A stretch of 64,000 nucleotides of DNA from QHXQ01 sp036389395. Lineage in GTDB: Bacteria; Acidobacteriota; Blastocatellia; Pyrinomonadales; Pyrinomonadaceae. Made by a program: the position numbers and the translations under genes. The DNA lies in NCBI GenBank assembly GCA_036389395.1, contig DASVPY010000062.1, positions 1 to 64,000 on the forward strand, in the 5' to 3' direction. Below, one piece after another: positions 25,431 through 32,978 of this stretch; positions within the stretch are counted from its first letter, which is position 1, and each line of letters begins with the position of its first letter. The notes beneath the pieces were generated by a model. That model did no database searches and was not told where the DNA came from. It saw only the letters and a list, made by a program, of their open reading frames with translations.

Positions 25431-25489
25431 GTAGTCAGTAGTCGGTAGTCAGTAGTCAGTCTGTCAGTGGCTATTGGCTATTAGCCTTT
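25431..25489. repeat. Word repeat GTAGTCA with small hairpin
   Basis: Four copies of GTAGTCA/GTAGTCG words (25431-25460) are followed by an imperfect palindrome around GGCTATTGGCTATTAGCC. It fills the leader of the PqqD-like gene, between it and the radical SAM gene. Confidence 0.7.
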
Positions 25490-25493
25490 AGCA

Positions 25494-26603
25494 TCAGTTG
25501 ACGGGCTGTTCGGCGGCGGCCGTTTGCGCGGCGGTCAGGACGGGCAGCGCGCGCGGGGCTGTGTCGCTGGCACTTGCCTCTTGCGCGTGCCGCCAGGGAA
25601 TCTTGCCGAAGGATTGGAGGCAGAAGAGGCAGGGCGAGCCGGCGTAGAGATCAGGCTCGGTGCCGGCGGCCGCCAGCGCCGCGAGGGCCGCACGGCGGCG
25701 CGCGGCCTGCGCCGCGGCCACGGCGCGCAGGCGCGCGTAACCTTCGACGAAACTCTCCCGCGTCAGATCGGCGACCACGTCCGGCTCGCCGCCCGCGTTG
25801 CGGTAGCCGGCGAGGTTGCAGCAGAGCGTCAAGCGCCCGCGCCAGTCCACGTTGCAGCTCACGCCCTTGAGCGGCGAGCAGGGCACGTCCGAAGCGATGT
25901 CGTAATAGCCGACCGCCATGCCGATGGGCAGCTTCAGGATGCGCGCCAGCAAGCCGATCTCCTGCTCGGCGTGGCGCTGCTCGGCGAGCGTGAGCGCGGA
26001 GGTGGCTTCCAGTTCGGCGGACGTGGGCAGCAGGTGCGCGAAGTGGAGCGCGGCCGCGCCGAGCCGCGCCGCCAAGAGCGCGAGCTGTTCGAGCTGCGGC
26101 ACGGTGTCGCGGCGGATGCCGACCTTGAAGACGAAGGGGATGCCGGCGACGTGGCAGCGCGTGACGGCGCGGATGACGCGGTCGAACGAGCCGGCCCCGC
26201 GCCAGTGGTCGTGCGCCTCGCGCGTCGCGCCGTCCACGCTGAAGGCGACGAGCCGCACGGCCGTCTTGTGCTTCATCAGGGCCGGGAAGACGCGGTCGAA
26301 GAACCAGCCGTTGGTGACGAAGCTGCACTGCATCCCTTCGGCCGCGACCGCGGCGATCAGGTCGCCGAAGCGCGGGTGGAGCGTCGTCTCGCCGCCGGTG
26401 AACGTGACGTAGTCGATCTGATAAGCCTCGCGCGCCTCGCGCACGATGCGGCCCAGGAGGTCTGCCGGGAAGAAGTTGGCCTTCGTGTGGTAGAGCGCGT
26501 CCTCGTCGCGCATACAGTAGCTGCAATGCAGGTTGCAGACGTTGGTCAGTTCGACGGTGAGTCGAACGGGATCGTCTGCGGGCTGGGCGGTCACTGTGGG
26601 CAC
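25494..26603 (-). CDS. Radical SAM protein with SPASM-like C-terminal cysteines
   Basis: A 369-residue radical SAM enzyme. The cluster-binding motif CNLHCSYC (C23, C27, C30) lies in TVELTNVCNLHC. GGE (70-72) binds the SAM methionyl group and further barrel strands follow (VAFSVDGA). Additional cysteines at 242, 250, 261, 262, 325 and 328 (CSPLKGVSC, LTLCC, SPCLFC) look like ligands of one or two auxiliary iron-sulfur clusters, as in SPASM or twitch domains of peptide-modifying enzymes. The start is GTG 26603, eight bases after the stop codon of the HprK-like kinase. Position between kinase, RRE and precursor candidate suggests it modifies that peptide; this is inference. Confidence 0.88.
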   Translation of the reverse strand: MPTVTAQPADDPVRLTVELTNVCNLHCSYCMRDEDALYHTKANFFPADLLGRIVREAREAYQIDYVTFTGGETTLHPRFGDLIAAVAAEGMQCSFVTNGWFFDRVFPALMKHKTAVRLVAFSVDGATREAHDHWRGAGSFDRVIRAVTRCHVAGIPFVFKVGIRRDTVPQLEQLALLAARLGAAALHFAHLLPTSAELEATSALTLAEQRHAEQEIGLLARILKLPIGMAVGYYDIASDVPCSPLKGVSCNVDWRGRLTLCCNLAGYRNAGGEPDVVADLTRESFVEGYARLRAVAAAQAARRRAALAALAAAGTEPDLYAGSPCLFCLQSFGKIPWRHAQEASASDTAPRALPVLTAAQTAAAEQPVN

Positions 26604-26611
26604 GAGGCTTT

Positions 26612-27640
26612 TTACTCTGAGAGGCAGGGCGCGAGCAAGTCCGCAGCGCGCTCAGGCTCGGTCAGCAGGTCGCGCCCGGCGCGCAACTCGTAGGCGCGGC
26701 ACTGGCGCGCGAGCCGCGCCAGCACGCGCAGGTAGTCCGGCGCGACCACCTGATCGTAGGTGGCCCAAGGGCAGGCGCGCACGAGCCGCTGCATCGCCTC
26801 GCGCCCCGTGAGCGGCGCGAGCGCCGACCTGTCGGCGTCCGTCACACGCGGGAACAGGAGCGCACGCGGCGTCGCGCGCGCGGCGCGCGCGCCGGGGAAG
26901 ACCGCCTCCGGCTCAAGCCTGTGCTTCGACGGATCGGAGGCGACGGGCGGCCCCAACGCCGCGCCGATCTGCCGCAGCCCCGCGGCCGCGATGGACTTCT
27001 CCGCCACGGCGAAGAGGCGGCGCAACCCTTCGGCCTCGACCGCCCCCGGCGTCTCGCGCAGCACCACCATGTCGTCCGACAGGTAGTGCCAGCCGCAGGC
27101 GGCGAGCCGCAAGGTCAGCGTCGTCTTGCCGCTGCCCGACGCGCCGACGAAGAGCGCGCCCGCGCCGGTCGCCGGGTCGCGCGCCGCGGCGGCGTGCAGG
27201 TCGTAGACGCCCGCGCGCCTGAGCGCCGCTTGCAGCCCGTAGGAGAAGGTGTTGACGAGCGCGACCGGGTGGCGCGCGTGCGCGCTCGTGCCGAACCAGA
27301 CCTCGACGAGCCGCGCTTCGGGCGCGGCGACGTGGACGAGCGAGTCGTCCACGGCCAAAAAATAACGCGCCCCGTCCGTGTGGCAAACACCGTGATTGAT
27401 CGCGAATGTTTGCGGCCCGGACGGGACGGCGGTGGGCGCTTTGCGCCCGACTCTAAGGGTGATGGCGGCCCCGCCGTCAGCGGGGGCCGCCGTGCTGTCC
27501 AAGTAGAAGCCGTTCAGGAAGCTGGCAACCCACTGCGCCGCCCAGTCGCCCTGCGCCTCGATGCGCAGGAGTCGCCCCGCGATGGTGTGGTAGCTGCTCA
27601 GCGCGGCTTGGGTTGCGTCTAAGACCGAAGGGGCGAACAC
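26612..27640 (-). CDS. HprK-related kinase (RiPP-associated type)
   Basis: A 342-residue protein resembling the C-terminal kinase domain of HPr kinase/phosphorylase. Key elements are LHAAA (His149), the P-loop GASGSGKTTL (166-175) and the Asp pair in HYLSDDMVVL (189-190). The N-terminal 140 residues differ from classic HprK. Such kinases occur beside PqqD-like proteins (HprK-related kinase A) and in lasso-peptide loci, where some phosphorylate the precursor; I recall this from the family literature. The start is GTG 27640, 34 bp after the precursor's stop codon. No HPr gene is present, so the substrate is more likely the neighbouring peptide. Confidence 0.85.
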   Translation of the reverse strand: MFAPSVLDATQAALSSYHTIAGRLLRIEAQGDWAAQWVASFLNGFYLDSTAAPADGGAAITLRVGRKAPTAVPSGPQTFAINHGVCHTDGARYFLAVDDSLVHVAAPEARLVEVWFGTSAHARHPVALVNTFSYGLQAALRRAGVYDLHAAAARDPATGAGALFVGASGSGKTTLTLRLAACGWHYLSDDMVVLRETPGAVEAEGLRRLFAVAEKSIAAAGLRQIGAALGPPVASDPSKHRLEPEAVFPGARAARATPRALLFPRVTDADRSALAPLTGREAMQRLVRACPWATYDQVVAPDYLRVLARLARQCRAYELRAGRDLLTEPERAADLLAPCLSE

Positions 27641-27674
27641 GACACCGAGACAAGAGAGGCGTGCGCCGCCGCGG

Positions 27675-27860
27675 CTAGACGGTCGAAGCCTCGATGGTCG
27701 GCCCCTGGAAGAACGTGGTGGCCTCGAGCACGTCTACGGGCACAGACACCACCGGCTCGACGAACGGTCTTTTTTCCGCGGGCTGGGCCAGCGGCTGCTC
27801 GTTGCGGTCGCGCTGCTCGTTGAACTGCTCGCTGACGGGTTGATTGTTCTGAGTGTTCAA
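27675..27860 (-). CDS. Candidate RiPP precursor peptide
   Basis: A 61-residue peptide starting at TTG 27860 after a strong Shine-Dalgarno (GAGGAGAGGG). Residues 1-29 are Gln/Asn/Glu-rich. KRPFVEPVV (30-38) matches the YxxPxL-type sequence that lasso B1/RRE proteins bind, and VDVLEATTF (42-50) resembles the rest of a lasso-type leader, with the usual Gly replaced by Pro. The likely core is within FFQGPTIEASTV (50-61). Only 11-12 residues follow the plausible Thr(-2) sites. That is too short for a threaded lasso, although Glu57 would sit at ring position 7 or 8. Ser, Thr and Glu are possible sites for phosphorylation or radical chemistry. It lies between an STN-domain protein and the HprK-like kinase. 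Confidence 0.68.
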   Translation of the reverse strand: MNTQNNQPVSEQFNEQRDRNEQPLAQPAEKRPFVEPVVSVPVDVLEATTFFQGPTIEASTV

Positions 27861-27873
27861 GGCTTCCCTCTCC

Positions 27874-28830
27874 TCACATTTTGTTGGTTTGTTGAGCGCT
27901 GGCCGGCGGTGCTAGAACTAAGCGCAGCGGTCTCGTTTCATAGGTTGACAGATCAGTCCGCTGATACAGGCGGACATTCGGCGAGAGCGTGCGCACTACC
28001 TGCTCCATCGGGGCGTTGTTCAAATCAACGTCCACGAGTTCGCTAGAGTCATATTTCATCTCGAAGGGAATGTCAACCTTGCTTGCGATCTCGTAGAGCA
28101 CGGCGGTGAGCGGCTGCCGGCGGGCGTGCAGCGTCACCTGGTTGCGCTCGATCTTCACGTTCAAGGCCTTCTCCTGCTTCTCGCGCTCGGATTCCGGCTT
28201 GACGCCCTCCTCCGTGTCCCCCTCGATCAAGATCGCCTCGGAGTCGCCCCGCACCACCGCGGACTCGGCCGGCGGCGGCTCGTTCAGGCCGTACAGGTAG
28301 ACGGCGACGACCTTCGGCCCCGTCCCGCCGTCGCCGCTCACCTCGTAGTCCACGAACGGCTGCGGCGCGATCAGGCGGAGCGCGCCTTCGAGCGGGATGT
28401 TCTGAAAGTCGAGCGTGACGCGCGCCTTCTGCATGACCGGGCTGAGCAGCACGGGCACGTCCAGCTTGCGACTCAACGCCGACGCGATCTCGCTGACGAA
28501 CGCCTGGTTCGACCGCAGCGTGAACAGCCGCGGCGGCCCTTCGACGAGCCGCAGACGGTACTTGCCCTTGGCCTGCCCCGTCGCCTGCGCCGTGGCGGCG
28601 GGCTGCGCCTCGGGCTTGGGCGCGGGCGCGGTCGCCTGCGGCTGCGCCGTCGTGGCGGGCGTGGTCGCGGCGGGCGTCTGCGCCGGCTGCGGCGTCGGGG
28701 TCGCGGTCTGCGCCTTCGTGGCGGGGCGCGCGGCCCGGCGGCGTTGCGCCAGGGCCGTCGCCGGAACAATCAGAGACAGAAATACCCCCACCAGGAGTGC
28801 AACCCGTAACCTTGGAAACATCACGCGCAT
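27874..28830 (-). CDS. Secreted protein with STN/secretin-N-like domains
   Basis: A 318-residue protein with a signal peptide (to ALAQ near residue 29), a Thr/Pro/Ala-rich linker (about 35-88), and two regions of the STN type found at the N-termini of secretins and TonB receptors. They are SNQAFVSEIASALSRKLDVPVLLSP with LDFQNIPLEGALRLIAP, and a second at RQPLTAVLYEIASKVDIPF with LNNAPMEQVVRTLSP. No barrel follows. STN domains bind peptide or TonB/FecR-type partners. Its stop codon is 13 bp from the precursor's start, so both are probably on one mRNA. It may handle the mature product in the periplasm; this is inference. Confidence 0.75.
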   Translation of the reverse strand: MRVMFPRLRVALLVGVFLSLIVPATALAQRRRAARPATKAQTATPTPQPAQTPAATTPATTAQPQATAPAPKPEAQPAATAQATGQAKGKYRLRLVEGPPRLFTLRSNQAFVSEIASALSRKLDVPVLLSPVMQKARVTLDFQNIPLEGALRLIAPQPFVDYEVSGDGGTGPKVVAVYLYGLNEPPPAESAVVRGDSEAILIEGDTEEGVKPESEREKQEKALNVKIERNQVTLHARRQPLTAVLYEIASKVDIPFEMKYDSSELVDVDLNNAPMEQVVRTLSPNVRLYQRTDLSTYETRPLRLVLAPPASAQQTNKM

Positions 28831-29382
28831 TCTAACCTACCTCTTCAACTGATTTCCAGACTTTTATCACGCAGACGAGTAGAAAAGTGTCCGGCGGCGA
28901 ACTTTGCTTCGATGTTGTAGCTGAGAAATGGTTGCTGCCGCCCTGGTCGCCGGGCACTCGCGCCCGGCCGGGCCGGCGGTCAGTCATATCGTTGAAAGAC
29001 GCCCCGCCGAAACGTGCGGCCTCTCCAAGAACGCCCCGCGGAGCGCGAAACCCGATCTCAGGATGATAAGGGGAGTACCCTGTATCGAGGCGCTGACAGT
29101 ATCACAAGACGCGACCGGCGGCAACGAAGCGGGCGCGGATTTTCGCGGCGTGGGACACGAAACCGGGCCGGGATTAATGAAAAAAGTAATGGTTCAATTT
29201 CGGGTTGTACGGTTTTAAGGGCCGTTCACCACAGAGACACGGAGGGCACGGAGGTGGCACGGAGCCTTGAATGCCATTCGGGCCTCCGTGCATCCTCGGT
29301 GAACTCTGTGCCGCTGTGGTGAATACACGCCGCCCCGGCACTCAAGGTCAGAATGAGCCAGTACCGAAAAAACCGAGGCAGG
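28831..29382. other. Intergenic region, 552 bp
   Basis: No credible gene. It holds the hairpin word-repeat at 29225-29323 and must contain the promoter of the minus-strand STN-precursor-kinase-rSAM-PqqD set, but no clear -35/-10 pair was found. Short open frames here overlap the repeat and lack coding character. Confidence 0.6.
29225..29323. repeat. Hairpin word-repeat, family CACGGAG/CACAGAG
   Basis: Left side TTCACCACAGAG with repeated CACGGAGG words (29225-29254); right side (29283-29323) carries CCTCCGTGC, CTCGGTGAAC, CTCTGTG and GTGGTGAA. The outer arms pair TTCACCAC with GTGGTGAA. It is related in words to the repeat at 20865. Confidence 0.8.
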
Positions 29383-30594
29383 TCAGTGGAAATGGCTCGG
29401 CCCGCCGGTCGCCAGCAGGCGGACGGGGCGCAGCAGGTAGTAGACGAAGGTCAACGGCGCGGGCAGCGCCACGCGCCCCAGGTCTTCCTCCGTGGGCGCG
29501 ACGACGTAACGCAGGTAGTTGACCTTGTCGCGCAGGCGGCGGCGCGCGCGCAGTTGGTAGCGGAAGTAGCCGCGCACGCCGCTCGGCGTCAGCGCGGGCG
29601 TGAACAGGTCGCGCACGGTGCGCGCGGCGAGCGCGGCGACGACCGGGTCGGCGCTGGCGGCGCGCTCGATGTCCGCGGGCAGGTCTGCGCCGAGCAGGTC
29701 GGCGGCGAGCCGCAAGCCGACGAGCATCATGCGGTCGCTGCCCGTGGCCAGCGCCTGTCTGAGCAGGCGCGGCCAGTCAAGCTCCGGGCGTTGCCGGAGC
29801 AACTCCGCCACGTCGGCGATCCAGGCGAGCCGCTCCCAGAGGTGCTTCGAGCCGTGGACGCAGAGCGCGAGCAAGAGGTCTTCCGTCGCGGGCAGACTGA
29901 CCGGCGTCTCGCCCAGCGCGCCCCGCTCGCGGCGCGCCCACAGGTCGTCGGGCGCGAACGGACTGGCGAAGCGCGGCGCGGCCACGGCCCAGTGCAACTC
30001 AACGACGAGCCGCTTGCGCTCGCGCGTGAAGGGCAGGTTGCACTGCGTCCGCAGCAGCACGGCCTGCTGCCCTTCCGTCAGCGGCGGCAGCGGCGCGTAG
30101 CCTTCAGCGAGCAGCAGGTCGCGCGCGCGACGCACGTCCGCGCGGCGCACGAGTATGTCGAGGTCGCTGAACTGCCGAAGCGCGGCGTCGCCGTAGAGCG
30201 CCTCTGCGAGCGCCGGCCCTTTGTACGGCATCGCCTCGACGCCGTGCGCGGCGAAGAGTGCGATGAGCTTTTGCAGCTCGCGCGTCAGCAAGACGTTGAA
30301 GGCGGCGACGCGCCGGGCGTGGTCGCGCAGGCGCTCCCTGTGTTCGGGCGGGACGGCTTCAGGGCAGACGGCGTTCAGGTGCGCGTGCAGCAGCGGCAGC
30401 AGGCCGTGCCGACCGGTAAGCAGCAGCACGTACGACCAGTCGAGCGCGCCCGCACAGAGCGCGCGCACGCGCTGGCGTTGCGCTTCATCCAAGCGCGCGC
30501 GGGCGCAGCACAGCAACAACTCCGCCTCGGGCCGCGCGCGCCCGGCGGGCCCTTTGCGGGTCTCGACCAACACGTCTTGCGCCGCGACGCTCAC
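29383..30594 (-). CDS. Nucleotidyltransferase-family protein (NTP_transf_5-like)
   Basis: A 403-residue protein. I chose GTG 30594, which overlaps the stop codon of the O-methyltransferase by one base (TAGTG), implying translational coupling; the frame extends further but crosses that gene. The core YKGPALAEALYGD followed by QFSDLDILV carries the metal-binding Asp pair of polymerase-beta-like nucleotidyltransferases of the PF14907 group. HWAVA and ALCVHGSKHLWERLAWIADVAELL are further group signatures. Members are frequent in lasso-peptide loci of Proteobacteria, sometimes with HprK-like kinases. Its presence here supports the RiPP reading of 25148-28830, though a 552-bp gap separates it from that set. 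Confidence 0.82.
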   Translation of the reverse strand: MSVAAQDVLVETRKGPAGRARPEAELLLCCARARLDEAQRQRVRALCAGALDWSYVLLLTGRHGLLPLLHAHLNAVCPEAVPPEHRERLRDHARRVAAFNVLLTRELQKLIALFAAHGVEAMPYKGPALAEALYGDAALRQFSDLDILVRRADVRRARDLLLAEGYAPLPPLTEGQQAVLLRTQCNLPFTRERKRLVVELHWAVAAPRFASPFAPDDLWARRERGALGETPVSLPATEDLLLALCVHGSKHLWERLAWIADVAELLRQRPELDWPRLLRQALATGSDRMMLVGLRLAADLLGADLPADIERAASADPVVAALAARTVRDLFTPALTPSGVRGYFRYQLRARRRLRDKVNYLRYVVAPTEEDLGRVALPAPLTFVYYLLRPVRLLATGGPSHFH

Positions 30595-31241
30595 TACAAT
30601 TTCACACCGTAACCCAGCCCGTCGCCGACCGAGAGGACGCAGGCGCGCAGTTGCGTGTGCGCGACGAAGCGGCGGTTGAACGCGCGTAGCGCTTCGGTCG
30701 AAGGCTTCGGCTCGGCCGCCTCGTCCGCGACTTGGCCGCCCCACAAGAGGTTGTCGGCCACGACCACGCCGCCCGGCCGCAGGAGCGGCAGCGACAGTTC
30801 AAGGTACTGCTCGTACTCCTCCTTCATCGCGTCGAGGTAGACGAGATCGAACGGCGCTTCGAGGCGCGGCAGCACGTCGAGCGCGAACCCGCGTTCGATC
30901 TGCACCTGCGCGCGGACGCCCGCGCGCGTGAAGTAGTCTTCGGCGCGCGCGATCATCTCTGCGTCCGGCTCGATGGTGACGACGCGCCCGTCCGCGCCCG
31001 TCCCGCGCAGGAGGTGCAGGACGGCATAGCCGATGGCCATGCCGATCTCCAGCACGCGGCGCGCGCCCGCGGCCCGCGCCGTGATCTCAAGGAAGAGCGC
31101 GACCTCGCGGTCGGCAATCGGAACGCGGTGTTCGGCCGCGTACGCTTCCATCTCCGCGAGCAACTCGTCGCCCGCCGGGTGCAGGCGTTCGAGGTACTCC
31201 GCCTGCACGCGCTGTATGATCGCGTCCACTCGTGCTTTCAT
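30594..31241 (-). CDS. SAM-dependent O-methyltransferase
   Basis: A 215-residue class I methyltransferase of the caffeoyl-CoA O-methyltransferase-like group. Motif I is VLEIGMAIGYAVLHLL (about 61-76), acidic residue at the end of strand 2 in VVTIEPD, then DLVYLDAMKEEY and VVADNLLWGG, which hold the metal and substrate residues of this group. Length is normal. Its stop codon overlaps the start of the nucleotidyltransferase gene, so the two are an operon. The substrate could be a small phenolic compound or, given the context, part of the neighbouring RiPP pathway; the sequence does not decide. Confidence 0.9.
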   Translation of the reverse strand: MKARVDAIIQRVQAEYLERLHPAGDELLAEMEAYAAEHRVPIADREVALFLEITARAAGARRVLEIGMAIGYAVLHLLRGTGADGRVVTIEPDAEMIARAEDYFTRAGVRAQVQIERGFALDVLPRLEAPFDLVYLDAMKEEYEQYLELSLPLLRPGGVVVADNLLWGGQVADEAAEPKPSTEALRAFNRRFVAHTQLRACVLSVGDGLGYGVKL

Positions 31242-31350
31242 CTTCGCCTCGGTGCTGTGAACTTGAAGTCGTGCTCGTCGGGCGCGGCAAGTCTAAACGC
31301 AACGGCGGCGGCGCGCAACGCGACCCGGAAAGACTGACGCCCTTTGCGTA

Positions 31351-31429
31351 CCTTCGCGGCCCTCTTAGCGGCCTTTGCGGTTAAGTCCGAGAGCTTTAAC
31401 CGCAAAGGCCGCTAAGAGGGCCGCGAAGG
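31351..31429. repeat. Perfect 34-bp inverted repeat, family CCGCAAAGG
   Basis: Arms 31351-31384 and 31396-31429 are exact reverse complements around an 11-nt loop (GTCCGAGAGCT). The words are CTTCGCGGCC, CTTAGCGG and CTTTGCGGTTAA. A shorter relative lies at 50144-50181. It sits between the O-methyltransferase start and the end of the sigma-54 regulator gene. Confidence 0.9.
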
Positions 31430-31446
31430 ACGCGAAGAAGTTGATT

Positions 31447-32931
<1,485 letters not shown>

Positions 32932-32978
32932 CTACCTGGGTTGCGCCGTCGGCGCATTGTTGGGCGCGCTGACGCGCC

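Noticed and set aside
28928..29322. Two short plus-strand frames in the 552-bp gap.
   Set aside because: They overlap the CACGGAG repeat, lack ribosome sites and show no codon bias.
20366..30594. A complete lasso-peptide locus.
   Set aside because: No asparagine-synthetase-like cyclase is present and the candidate core is too short to thread.
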